NCBI RefSeq assembly: GCF_000718255.1
Contig: NZ_JOFJ01000011.1
Span: forward strand, 62,001 to 126,000
Length of the DNA stretch: 64,000 nucleotides
Source of the DNA: Spirillospora albida
Lineage (GTDB): Bacteria > Actinomycetota > Actinomycetes > Streptosporangiales > Streptosporangiaceae
Direction: 5' to 3'
The notes below the pieces were generated by a model. It saw only the letters and a program-made list of their open reading frames with translations. It did no database searches and was not told the DNA's origin. Position 1 is the first letter of the stretch. The number at the start of each line of letters is the position of its first letter. Position numbers and translations under genes: made by a program. This document shows, piece after piece, positions 54,420 to 62,863 of this stretch.

Positions 54420-54668
54420 TTGGCCGTCAAGGCGCCGACCGTCGCGATCGCGAGGGAGCACAGCTTGATCGGTAAGGAAGGGCGGGTCACGGGACGGATC
54501 GGGCCCGGACTGGTCGGGGAGGTCATGATCCCGATCCGGGGCGGGGTGGAGGCGTTCTACGCGCATCCCGCCGACCCCCGCGACGAGATCGGCGTCGGGA
54601 CCATCGTCGTCGTGGTCGAGTACCACCCGCCGCGCACGGTGTACGTGGCGTCCGCTTTCGGCCCCTGA
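54420..54668 (+). CDS. short NfeD-C-domain (OB-fold) protein
   Basis: 82 residues from a TTG, or 67 from the TTG at 54465, which has the better ribosome binding site (GAGGGAG). The sequence LIGKEGRVTGRIGPGLVGEV...IGVGTIVVVVEY matches the OB-fold C-terminal domain of NfeD proteins; no membrane part is present. NfeD and flotillin genes are usually paired, as here with the next gene. Confidence 0.75.
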   Translation: MAVKAPTVAIAREHSLIGKEGRVTGRIGPGLVGEVMIPIRGGVEAFYAHPADPRDEIGVGTIVVVVEYHPPRTVYVASAFGP

Positions 54669-54762
54669 GCGACGCAACCGTTCGCGTCCGGCCTGCGTCT
54701 ACTGGGAAACGCGTACGGAACCCCCCGGGGGATCTGGCGCCCGAACGGAAAGGAGGGGCCGG

Positions 54763-56094
54763 ATGCCCATGGCCGTCATGGTGGCCGTAGCCGCCGTCGC
54801 CGCCGTCATCCTGTTGATCGTGCTGTTCAAGATGGTGTGGCGGGTCGCCGAGCCGAACGAAGCACTGATCATCTCCGGTCTGGGTGCCAGGTCCAAGCCG
54901 ATCGACGGGGTGGACAGCCTCGGCTTCAAGATCGTGACCGGCAAGGGCACGTCCGTCCTGCCGGGGTTCCAGGTCGCCCGCCGCCTGCGGCTCGACAGCC
55001 GCGCCGCCAACCTCGAGGTCAGCTGCGTCACCCAGCAGGGGATCCCGGTCAAGGTGCGCGGCGTCGTCATCTACAAGGTCGGGGACGACTTCGTCTCCAT
55101 CGCCAACGCCGCCCGCCGCTTCCTCGAGCAGCAGGGCTCCATGGACGGCGCGATCCACGAGCTGTTCACCGGCCACCTGCGCTCCATCATCGGCAACCTC
55201 ACCGTCGAGGACCTCATCCTCAACCGCGAGCGCCTCACCGGTGAGACCCGCAGCTCCGCCGCCGAGGAGATGAACAAGCTCGGCCTGGTCGTCGACTCCC
55301 TCCAGATCCAGGAGATCGACGACGAGACCGGCTACATCACCAACCTCGGCCGCCCGCACGCCGCGAAGGTCGCCGCCGCCGCCCGCATCGCGGAGGCCGA
55401 GCGGAACCAGGAGGCCACCGAGCGCGAGCAGGAGACCGAGCGGCAGAACGCGGCCGTCATCCGGGACACGGAGATGAAGAAGGCCGAATACGAGGGCCAG
55501 GTCCAGCAGGCGGCGCAGCAGGCCCGCCAGGAGGTCATCCTCAAGGAGACCCGCAACGCCGAGCTGGAGGCCGAGCGCACCGAGAAGCGCCTGGAGAGCG
55601 AGATCCGCAAGCCCGCCGACGCCCGCGCGTACGAGCGGGTGAAGCTGGCCGAGGCGCAGCGGGACGAGCAGATCGCGCAGGCGCAGGCCGCGGCGACCGA
55701 GATCCAGTTGCGGGCCGAGCGCCAAGCCGAGGCCACCCGGCTGCTCGGTCAGGCGGACGCCGACGCGATCCGGCAGAAGGGCCTCGCCGAGGCCGAGGCG
55801 ATCAAGGCCCGCGCCGTCGCCCTCGCGGAGAACACCGACGCGGTCATCGCGCAGCAGCTCGCCGAGCAGTGGCCGCAGATCGTCGAGGCCGGCGCGAAGG
55901 TGTTCGGCAACGTCGACAACATGGTCGTCCTCAACGGCGCCGAGGGCGTCGAGGACATGCTCGCCAAGGCCCTCACGCTGGGCGGTACCGGCCTGGGCGT
56001 CGCACGCCAGCTGCTCGCCGGGATGACCAACGGCAACGGATCGGCTCCCGCGCCCCTCCCGACCGCCCCCGTGGAGAGCGCGAAGGACAGCTGA
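54763..56094 (+). CDS. flotillin-like SPFH/band 7 protein
   Basis: 443 residues: one N-terminal membrane segment (about 5-24), an SPFH domain (about 28-200), a long EA-rich flotillin coiled coil (about 200-350) and a variable tail with Gly/Pro. Flotillins organise membrane microdomains and affect fluidity and protein complexes. It follows the NfeD-like gene by 94 bases, and a perfect hairpin terminates the pair. Confidence 0.93.
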   Translation: MPMAVMVAVAAVAAVILLIVLFKMVWRVAEPNEALIISGLGARSKPIDGVDSLGFKIVTGKGTSVLPGFQVARRLRLDSRAANLEVSCVTQQGIPVKVRGVVIYKVGDDFVSIANAARRFLEQQGSMDGAIHELFTGHLRSIIGNLTVEDLILNRERLTGETRSSAAEEMNKLGLVVDSLQIQEIDDETGYITNLGRPHAAKVAAAARIAEAERNQEATEREQETERQNAAVIRDTEMKKAEYEGQVQQAAQQARQEVILKETRNAELEAERTEKRLESEIRKPADARAYERVKLAEAQRDEQIAQAQAAATEIQLRAERQAEATRLLGQADADAIRQKGLAEAEAIKARAVALAENTDAVIAQQLAEQWPQIVEAGAKVFGNVDNMVVLNGAEGVEDMLAKALTLGGTGLGVARQLLAGMTNGNGSAPAPLPTAPVESAKDS

Positions 56095-56116
56095 CCCGCG
56101 GACGCGCGGGCACCGG

Positions 56117-56147
56117 ACGGCCCGGCCGGGCACCCCGGCCGGGCCGT
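56117..56147 (+). terminator. terminator after flotillin gene
   Basis: A perfect 14-bp stem ACGGCCCGGCCGGG with the 3-nt loop CAC. Confidence 0.8.
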
Positions 56148-56206
56148 CGGCGTTCCGCCGGGTATTCGGGCCCTAACAGTCACCGGGGGCCGATAAGTTC
56201 GGGACC

Positions 56207-56890
56207 ATGTCCGTCCCGCGGCTCGCCGTCACCGTCGACCTCGTCGTCCTCACCGTGCGGGCGCAGCGGCTCTGCGCGCTGATGTGGCGGCGCGACCGCG
56301 CCCCCTACGACGGGGCCTGGTCGCTGCCCGGCGGGTTCATCCAGCTCGACGAGGACCTCGACGACGCCGCGTCCCGGCTGATGGCCGAGCGCGCCGGGCT
56401 CGCGGACGTCCGGATCCATCTGGAGCAGCTCGCCACCTACGGCTATCCCGACCGCGACCCCCGCCAGCGCGTCGTCAGCGTCACCTACCTCGGCCTCGCG
56501 CCGGACCTGCCCGCCTCCAGCCGGGCCCAGGTCCTGTGGACGGCCGTCGACGACCTCATCGGGCGCGACCGCGCCGCGTTCGACCACCGCCGGATCCTCT
56601 GCGACGGCGTCGAGCGGGCGCGCGCCAAGCTGGAGTACACCTCGCTCGCCGCCGCGTTCTGCCCGCCCGAGTTCACCGTCGCCGAACTCCGCCGCGTCTA
56701 CGAGATCGTGTGGGGGACGCCCCTCGACCCGCGCAACTTCCACCGCAAGGTCACCGGCGCCGACCGCTTCCTCATCCCGACGGACCGCACCACCACCCGC
56801 GACGGCGGCCGTCCCGCCCGGCTCTACACGCGCGGCGACGCCGAGCAGCTCCGCCCGCCGATGCTTCGCCCCGCGGCCGCCCGCGGCTGA
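56207..56890 (+). CDS. NrtR-like regulator: degenerate Nudix domain plus winged helix
   Basis: 227 residues. N-terminal Nudix fold (1-135) and C-terminal winged helix (about 145-225; FTVAELRRVYEIVWG and NFHRKV). The Nudix box begins GGFIQLDE but has Leu58 and Arg62 where the catalytic REUxEE glutamates should be, so hydrolysis is unlikely and the domain probably only binds ligand. NrtR proteins of this architecture regulate NAD or sugar metabolism using ADP-ribose-like ligands. The target operon is not adjacent; the next gene is an aminotransferase. Confidence 0.82.
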   Translation: MSVPRLAVTVDLVVLTVRAQRLCALMWRRDRAPYDGAWSLPGGFIQLDEDLDDAASRLMAERAGLADVRIHLEQLATYGYPDRDPRQRVVSVTYLGLAPDLPASSRAQVLWTAVDDLIGRDRAAFDHRRILCDGVERARAKLEYTSLAAAFCPPEFTVAELRRVYEIVWGTPLDPRNFHRKVTGADRFLIPTDRTTTRDGGRPARLYTRGDAEQLRPPMLRPAAARG

Positions 56891-56945
56891 CCGGCGGTCC
56901 CCGCCCGCGCCCTACCGGCGGCCCCGCGCCCCTTAGGCTGGGCGC

Positions 56946-58025
56946 ATGCCCAGAGAAGCCACACCCCGCTTCCGCTCCGTCCTCGACCGGTTCGCGGCCT
57001 ACAAGCCCGGCAAGGTCGTGGTGTCGCCCGAGGGCCGCAGCTACAAGCTGTCGTCGAACGAGTCGCCGCACGGCCCCCTCCCGTCCGTGCTGGACGCCAT
57101 CGGCGAGGCCGCCCGGACCATCAACCGCTACCCCGACAACACGGCCGCCGCGGTGACCGACGCCATCGCCGCGCACCACGGTGTGCCCGCCGACCACATC
57201 GCGCTCGGCTGCGGCTCGGTCGGCGTCTCCCAGATGCTCCTGGAGGCCGTCGCCGAGCCCGGCGCCGAGGTGATCTACGCCTGGCGCTCGTTCGAGGCCT
57301 ACCCCGTCCTGGTGGCCCTCTCCGGCGCCACCGCCGTGCAGGTCCCGCTCCGCGACGAGACCCACGACCTCGACGCCATCGCGGGCGCCATCACCGACCG
57401 GACGCGCCTCATCTTCGTCTGCAACCCGAACAATCCGACCGGCACGGTCGTCCGCCGCGCGGAGCTGGAGGCGTTCCTCGACCGCGTCCCCGCCGACTGC
57501 CTGGTGGTGCTGGACGAGGCGTACCGCGAGTACGTCCGCGACGACGAGGTGCCGGACGGCCTGGAGCTCTACGGCGACCGCCCGAACCTGGCGATCCTGC
57601 GCACCTTCTCCAAGGCGTACGGCCTGGCGGGCCTCCGACTGGGCTTCCTGGTGGCGCACCCGGTCATCGCGGCGGCGCTCCGCAAGGTCTTCCTGCCGTT
57701 CAGCGTGAACTCCGTCGCCCAGGCCGCCGGCATCGCGTCGCTGGCCGCCGCCGACGAACTCCTCGCCCGCGTGGAGGGCACGGTCAAGGAGCGCGACCGC
57801 GTCGCGGGCACCCTCCGCGCCGCCGGCTGGACGATCCCTCACACCGAGGCCAACTTCGTCTGGCTCCGCCTCGGTGAGCACACCCTGGACTTCTCCGCCG
57901 CCTGCGACGCCCAGGGCGTGAGCGTCCGCCCCTTCCCGGGCGAAGGCGCCCGCGTCTCGATCGGCGGCCCGGAGGAGAACGACGCCTTCCTGGCAGTGGC
58001 GACGACCTACCCCCACCGCACCTGA
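56946..58025 (+). CDS. histidinol-phosphate/aromatic aminotransferase family enzyme
   Basis: 359 residues of fold-type I class II aminotransferases. Visible are LSSNESPHGPLPSV (substrate loop), CNPNNPTGTV (PLP pyridine contact), DEAYREY (Asp to pyridine N) and TFSKAYGLAGLRLG with the PLP lysine. It could make histidinol phosphate (HisC) or act on aromatic amino acids (Pat); the gene stands away from his genes, so the latter is at least as likely. Confidence 0.85.
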   Translation: MPREATPRFRSVLDRFAAYKPGKVVVSPEGRSYKLSSNESPHGPLPSVLDAIGEAARTINRYPDNTAAAVTDAIAAHHGVPADHIALGCGSVGVSQMLLEAVAEPGAEVIYAWRSFEAYPVLVALSGATAVQVPLRDETHDLDAIAGAITDRTRLIFVCNPNNPTGTVVRRAELEAFLDRVPADCLVVLDEAYREYVRDDEVPDGLELYGDRPNLAILRTFSKAYGLAGLRLGFLVAHPVIAAALRKVFLPFSVNSVAQAAGIASLAAADELLARVEGTVKERDRVAGTLRAAGWTIPHTEANFVWLRLGEHTLDFSAACDAQGVSVRPFPGEGARVSIGGPEENDAFLAVATTYPHRT

Positions 58026-58033
58026 CGCTTCGC

Positions 58034-58068
58034 GGCCCCGGTGTGCCGCCCGGCGGCACACCGGGGCC
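58034..58068. terminator. bidirectional terminator
   Basis: A perfect 15-bp stem GGCCCCGGTGTGCCG with a 5-nt loop lies between convergent genes. Confidence 0.8.
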
Positions 58069-58151
58069 GGGATCGAGCACGGCCACCCGGGACGGGTGCC
58101 CCGCCGGCGACGCTCAGGCTCCTGGGCGGTGCGCCGTCCCCCGGCGTCCGG

Positions 58152-59483
58152 TCAGGCGGTGCCCGCCTTAGGGCCCAGCTTCTCGACGATGAGGCGGTAG
58201 AGCTGGCGGGGGCGGCCCGGCTGCGGGGTGCGGTTCGGCGGGAGGGGCCAGGCCAGGCCCTCCTCCACGAGGGTGCGGAGCAGGCGGCGGGCGGTGCGGG
58301 GGGTGACGCCCAGCATCTTGCCGGCGTTCTCCGCGTCCACGATGAGGGGCTGGTCCTGGTCGCCGAGCTTGTCGGCGAGGCGGGCGAGGATCTCCAGGCC
58401 CTTCGGCTTCGCCTGCGGCTGGGTGCGCGGCGGTGTGCGCGGCGCGGGGACGAGGGCGCGGCCGTCGCGGTCCAGGGCGAACCCCTGGGCGCGCTGGGAG
58501 CTCTGGGAGCGCGCGAGGGCGGCGCGTGCGTGGTTCTCCGCCTCGTGGGCCGTGCGACCCATGCCGATGCCGACCTCGATGGCGAGGCCGAGTTCCTCGC
58601 GGACGCGTTCGACGAACGGGGGCGTCCGGAAACCCTCGGTGGAGGCGGTGACGGAACCACGGGTCGCGATGACGAGATAGCTGTGGTCGTCCAGCGGCCA
58701 CACGGACGCGTTCATGCGGTGCGCCTCCTGGAGGAGGACGCGGTGCAGCGCCAGCTTCAGCTCGTCGCGCCAGTAGCGGGGGGTGACGCGGCGCGGCGTC
58801 TCGCGGAGCGTCGGGACGTCCACGAGGACGACCACGAGCTGCGACTCCTCCAGCCGGTGGTGCGCGCCGAGCAGCGCGGCGGTCTGGAGGGAGCTGCGGA
58901 TCGCGGCGCCCGTTGGCCGGACCCGGATCGTCGGGACGCCCGCCATCTCCATGCGCTCGGCGGTAGCGTGCACGCACGTCATCGCGACCGTGGTCGCGCC
59001 GCGGCGCCAGAGGCGCTCGTGGAACGCGGCGAGCGTGCCGGGACCGGCGGCCTCCTCGCGCAGGTGGACCTGCTCGGTGCCGAGGCTGATCTCGGCGTAG
59101 GCCTCCTCGACCTCGGCGCGGCCCAGCACGTCGATGCTGACCCGTGACGGGTCGAAGCGCTCGTCGAGGGACGCCCGCAGGAGGGCGCCCTGGAGGGCGG
59201 CGCCGTTCAGCGGGACGTACGTCGCCGGCATGGTGAGCACTCCCGCCTTGCGGGCGAAGTCGTACGGGACGGGGCTGGCGAACAGGCACACGTCCACCCC
59301 GGAGCCGAGGCGCACGACCTTGTCGGCCGCCTCCTGTTCGTCCCTGTACGCGGCGGCCACCAGCCGGCTCGGTACCGGGGTGGGGCCGTGGCCCATCAGC
59401 ATGACCCGTTCGACGAGGTCATGGGGGCCCACGACGCCGATCGTGAGGTCGGGTGCCACCGACCCCGTTCGTGCCGCCGTCAT
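58152..59483 (-). CDS. transcriptional regulator with degenerate cyclase-like domain and C-terminal HTH
   Basis: 443 residues. The N-terminal 200 residues form an alpha/beta domain (IGVVGPHDLVERVMLMG) reminiscent of response-receiver or ligand-binding folds. About 240-345 hold a GGDEF/GTP-cyclohydrolase III-like fold (LEESQLVVVLVDVPTL, GIGMGRTAHEAENHA) without the GG[DE]EF signature. About 370-440 form a winged HTH (NAGKMLGVTPRTARRLLRTLVEEGL). Proteins of this build are annotated only as transcriptional regulators in actinobacteria. The ATG at 59483 follows GGAAGCGAG. It is the gene preceding a murA homologue with an unusually long gap. Confidence 0.72.
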   Translation of the reverse strand: MTAARTGSVAPDLTIGVVGPHDLVERVMLMGHGPTPVPSRLVAAAYRDEQEAADKVVRLGSGVDVCLFASPVPYDFARKAGVLTMPATYVPLNGAALQGALLRASLDERFDPSRVSIDVLGRAEVEEAYAEISLGTEQVHLREEAAGPGTLAAFHERLWRRGATTVAMTCVHATAERMEMAGVPTIRVRPTGAAIRSSLQTAALLGAHHRLEESQLVVVLVDVPTLRETPRRVTPRYWRDELKLALHRVLLQEAHRMNASVWPLDDHSYLVIATRGSVTASTEGFRTPPFVERVREELGLAIEVGIGMGRTAHEAENHARAALARSQSSQRAQGFALDRDGRALVPAPRTPPRTQPQAKPKGLEILARLADKLGDQDQPLIVDAENAGKMLGVTPRTARRLLRTLVEEGLAWPLPPNRTPQPGRPRQLYRLIVEKLGPKAGTA

Positions 59484-60254
59484 CGATGATCGCTCGCTTC
59501 CGGTCCAGCCTCTCGGGGGCGCGGCCCCGGCCGCGCTTGCGCGCGGGCCCCGCCCAACGGTTGATTCATGGCGTGTCGCCCCTGCCTTCTGACCCAGCAC
59601 CGCAGTTTCCCCGGCGATTCGTTCCTCAGTGGGCAGATCGGTCCAGGACGGCGATGTGTGACGCCCGGACGCGAAATCGAATCAAGGGTGCGGCGAAAAA
59701 CTAACCTACGCGACCCCCCGGTCAGTCATTTGTCACCATTCGGCCAGTCATGATCCTGCATCTTGGGTCGTCCGAAGTGGAAACACAAGACCCGAAAACA
59801 CCCGAGCGGCCGGGCCGTGGCGCTGATGCTCGCCTCGGGGACGGTCTCCGCCGGTTTGGGTCGCGGACCCGAGGGACGATGTCGTTCCGACGGCACGACA
59901 GTGCTAAGACACGTGATTCGGCGGTCGCTCGCGGCGTGTCGCGTACCGTTGAGACTTCCGCGCTATGGGAACGTTCCCGTCAGCTCCAGAGCCACCCTGT
60001 TTGTGCAGTTGAGACGCACTTTATGTGACTTTGCTCGGGCGCAAGCGGGGGTCGATGTGTAGCCGTTCGACCGCATATGGTTACCCGTCCAGAGCGGCGT
60101 GTTACAGCATTCGTCAGGGGCCTCGTCGAAGTTGGTCAGGATCGGCCACTTGCGGCCGATCCCCGCGAATCCGGTGGACGATGCGGGCGCGAACGCGAAA
60201 CGCCCGGCCCTTCGGTGAACCGAGGGAACCGGGCGCCGAGAAATGACCGCCGGG
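59484..60254. other. 771-base intergenic region with palindromic operator
   Basis: The longest non-coding stretch, lower in GC than its surroundings. It carries a perfect GGGAACGTTCCC palindrome (59967-59978), LacI-operator-like with a central CG, and a 9-bp hairpin GGATCGGCC/GGCCGATCC (60139-60162). A 99-codon frame from a TTG at 59763 (start MGRPKWKHKTRKHP) has poor codon bias and no known family, so it is not called a gene. Confidence 0.5.
60201..60235 (-). terminator. terminator after murA
   Basis: CGCCCGG/CCGGGCG outer stem and CCC-TTCGG/CCGAGGG inner stem with loop TGAA; TTTCGCGTT follows in the murA direction. Starts 20 bases past the murA stop. Confidence 0.75.
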
Positions 60255-61547
60255 TCAGCCGACCTCGCGGGTGATGTCCGCACCGAGCTGCGACAGCCGC
60301 TCCGCCGTGTGGGCGTGCCCCCGGTCCAGGTAGTACGCCGAGGTGATCGTCGTCTCGCCCTCGGCGGCCAGCCCGGCGAGGACGAGCGCGCTGCCGCACC
60401 GCAGGTCGTGCGCCTCGACCTCGGCACCGCGCAGCGCGCGCGGCCCGTTCACCTTCGCCCGGTTGCCGTCCACCTCGATGTCGGCGCCCATCTTGCGGAG
60501 CTCGTCGGCCAGCTTGAACCGGCCGTCGAAGATGCGCTCGTAGATGTAGGACGGCCCCTCGGCCAGGCACGACAGCGCCATGATCGGCGACTGCAGGTCG
60601 GTGGCGAAACCCGGGTACTCGTCGGTGATCACGTTGATCGGGCGGAGCGTCCGCTCCCGGCGGACCTGCAGGACCGCGCCCTGCTGGTGGAACTCCACGC
60701 CCATCTGCTCCAGCTTGTCGCCCGCGACGCCGAGGTGCTCCAGGCTCGCGCCGACCAGGCTCAGCTCGCCACCGGTGATCGCGGTGGCCATCACGAACAC
60801 GCCGGCGTCGATCCGGTCGGGCATCACGGTGTGCTCGACGGCGGCCAGCCGGTCCACTCCCTCGACCGTGATGAAGCCGGTGCCGCCACCGCTGATCTTC
60901 GCGCCCATGGCGCGCAGGATCGCGATGTTGTCCAGCACCTCCGGCTCCAGCGCCGCGTTCTTGATGAGCGTGGTGCCGTGCGCCAGCGCCGCCGCCATGA
61001 TGAGGTTCTCGGTGCCGGTGTGCGAGGGGGTGTCGCAGTACAGCGTGCCGCCGCGCAGGTCGCCCGCCTTGATGTGGATGATGCCGTCGCCGTTGTCGGC
61101 GACGTGCTCCGTCACCGTGGCGCCCATCCGCTTGAACCCGTTGTAGTGGAAGTCCAGGTTGCGGCTGCCCAGGTTGCAGCCGCCGACGCCCTCGATCACG
61201 GCCTCGCCGAGCCGGTGCAGCAACGCCGGGACGAACAGGAACGAACCACGGAACCGGGACGCGATGTCGGCGGGCAGGACCGGGCTGGACAGCGTCCGCG
61301 CGTCGATGACGAGGGTGCGCTCGGCCTCGTGCAGCTCGGCCTTCGCGCCGATGGCCCGGGCGAGCTCCACCGCGCGCCGCACGTCCTCGATGATGGGGAC
61401 GTTCCGCAGCACCGTGCGGCCCTCGGCCGCCATGAGCGAGGCGCCGATCATCGGAAGCACCGCGTTCTTCGCACCCTGGATGAACACGGTTCCGTGCAGC
61501 CGCCGACCGCCGCGCACGCGGTACCGGACATCGTGGCCCAAGCTCAT
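60255..61547 (-). CDS. murA: MurA-family UDP-GlcNAc enolpyruvyl transferase
   Basis: 430 residues of the EPSP-synthase superfamily. GAKNAVLP (K27, N28) binds substrate, the catalytic Cys is C124 in GGCNLGSRN, and the general base Asp is in EYPGFATDLQ. The enzyme transfers enolpyruvate from PEP to UDP-GlcNAc, the first step of peptidoglycan precursor synthesis. The active-site Cys predicts fosfomycin sensitivity, unlike mycobacterial MurA, which has Asp. Two departures: the loop reads SRN instead of ARP, and RFRGSFLFV replaces the usual MRAS segment, so this could be a paralogue. Start follows GAAGGAG. Confidence 0.87.
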   Translation of the reverse strand: MSLGHDVRYRVRGGRRLHGTVFIQGAKNAVLPMIGASLMAAEGRTVLRNVPIIEDVRRAVELARAIGAKAELHEAERTLVIDARTLSSPVLPADIASRFRGSFLFVPALLHRLGEAVIEGVGGCNLGSRNLDFHYNGFKRMGATVTEHVADNGDGIIHIKAGDLRGGTLYCDTPSHTGTENLIMAAALAHGTTLIKNAALEPEVLDNIAILRAMGAKISGGGTGFITVEGVDRLAAVEHTVMPDRIDAGVFVMATAITGGELSLVGASLEHLGVAGDKLEQMGVEFHQQGAVLQVRRERTLRPINVITDEYPGFATDLQSPIMALSCLAEGPSYIYERIFDGRFKLADELRKMGADIEVDGNRAKVNGPRALRGAEVEAHDLRCGSALVLAGLAAEGETTITSAYYLDRGHAHTAERLSQLGADITREVG

Positions 61548-61789
61548 GCCGCCAACTCCTTCTGGGATAAGTGCCTACCGGATCAAGTGGCGGGGCCACG
61601 AGGACGAACGGTGTGCCGTCACGCCGACGCGACCCCAGTAAACCACCGAGCCGGGGTGAGGTGTCCGGCCCGCGCCTCCGTGGCGTCGTCTGATCGTTTT
61701 GATCCCCCGTGACCCGCAAAAGTTCGCCTTCACCACGGAAAATCGAAGGTCGGCCATCCTTCGGGCGAACCGCCACTAGGGTGACCATC

Positions 61790-62836
61790 ATGGCTGATTC
61801 TCCCGGCTGGGACGCGATCGACGACGCGTTGCGTCCGCTCTACGGCGACACCGAGCCCCACCACCTCGCCACACTCCTGAAGTGGGCGCTGGGCGGGCCC
61901 GACCCCCTCGACGGGATCAGCGTCTACGCGCGGACGGAGCCCGTCCCGCACTGGCACTACATCTCGTACGGCATGACGGAGCTGTACGAGAAGGGCGAGG
62001 AGAGCGACCCGGCGGAGTCGGGCTGGGGGTTCGAGTTCACGTTCCGGCTCGTCCGGGACGAGGCCGACGCGGAACCGCCCGTCTGGGCCGCGAACCTGCT
62101 GCAGAACCTCGCCCGGTACGTCTTCACGTCCGGCAACTGGTTCGAACCGGGCCACCACATGAACGTGAACGGCCCGATCGAGGCGGAGCGGGAGGACTCC
62201 GACGTCCGCGCGCTCGCGTTCGTCGAGGACCCGGAGCTCGGCACGATCGCGACGCCGCACGGCCGCGTCCAGTTCCTGCAGGTGGTCGGGCTCACGACGG
62301 ACGAGTACGCCGCCGGCGGCCGGTGGAGCACCACGGCGCTGCTGGACACCCTGGCCCCGCACCTCCCGCTCTTCGTCACCGACCCGGGCCGCCGGTCCCT
62401 GCTCGACGACCCGGAGATCGCCCGGACGGTCCGGGAGGGCACCGAGCGGGACGGATCGAGCAGCGGCGCCCTCTACGTCTCGACGGTGGGCTGGGACCGT
62501 TCCGGCGACGCCACCACCCTCCGGCTCGGCGCGCTCCAGGCCACGGCGCTCGCGGAGGCCCTCGGCGGCCGCCTGCCCCACGGCCGCCCGCTGATGCTCC
62601 AGGCCGAGGACGCCATGCTCGTCTTCGCCCCCGGAGACGCCTACGCGGTCGAGGAACCGGACGAGGGGCAGCTCGTCGTCCACGTCCCGGAGAGCGCCGT
62701 CGGCGACCTCACGGCCGCCATCCGCCCCACCGCGGGCAGCACGCCGGTCGCGTCCCTCCCGGGCCTCACGATCGAGATCGTCCCCACGGAGATGCGCGAC
62801 CAGTACGGCGAGAAGACCGGCGAGGTGGTCGGGTGA
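61790..62836 (+). CDS. suppressor-of-fused (SUFU) domain protein
   Basis: 348 residues. The SUFU-like domain (about 15-190) shows WHYISYGMTELYEKGEE (residues about 55-71), WGFEFTFRL and the late LQVVGLTTDEY motif. Bacterial SUFU-domain proteins are thought to be immunity or housekeeping binding proteins; some occur in toxin immunity loci, but no toxin lies nearby. The remaining 150 residues are unassigned. The ATG at 61790 has AGGGTGA upstream. Confidence 0.85.
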   Translation: MADSPGWDAIDDALRPLYGDTEPHHLATLLKWALGGPDPLDGISVYARTEPVPHWHYISYGMTELYEKGEESDPAESGWGFEFTFRLVRDEADAEPPVWAANLLQNLARYVFTSGNWFEPGHHMNVNGPIEAEREDSDVRALAFVEDPELGTIATPHGRVQFLQVVGLTTDEYAAGGRWSTTALLDTLAPHLPLFVTDPGRRSLLDDPEIARTVREGTERDGSSSGALYVSTVGWDRSGDATTLRLGALQATALAEALGGRLPHGRPLMLQAEDAMLVFAPGDAYAVEEPDEGQLVVHVPESAVGDLTAAIRPTAGSTPVASLPGLTIEIVPTEMRDQYGEKTGEVVG

Positions 62837-62863
62837 CGGCCGCGCCGGACGGGCCGTCGGGCG

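Noticed and set aside
59763..60062. A 99-codon frame in the murA-regulator gap
   Set aside because: Poor codon bias, TTG start without ribosome binding site, and no family resemblance.
59484..60254. rRNA operon downstream of murA, as in mycobacteria
   Set aside because: No 16S-like sequence occurs; the next gene is the HTH regulator.
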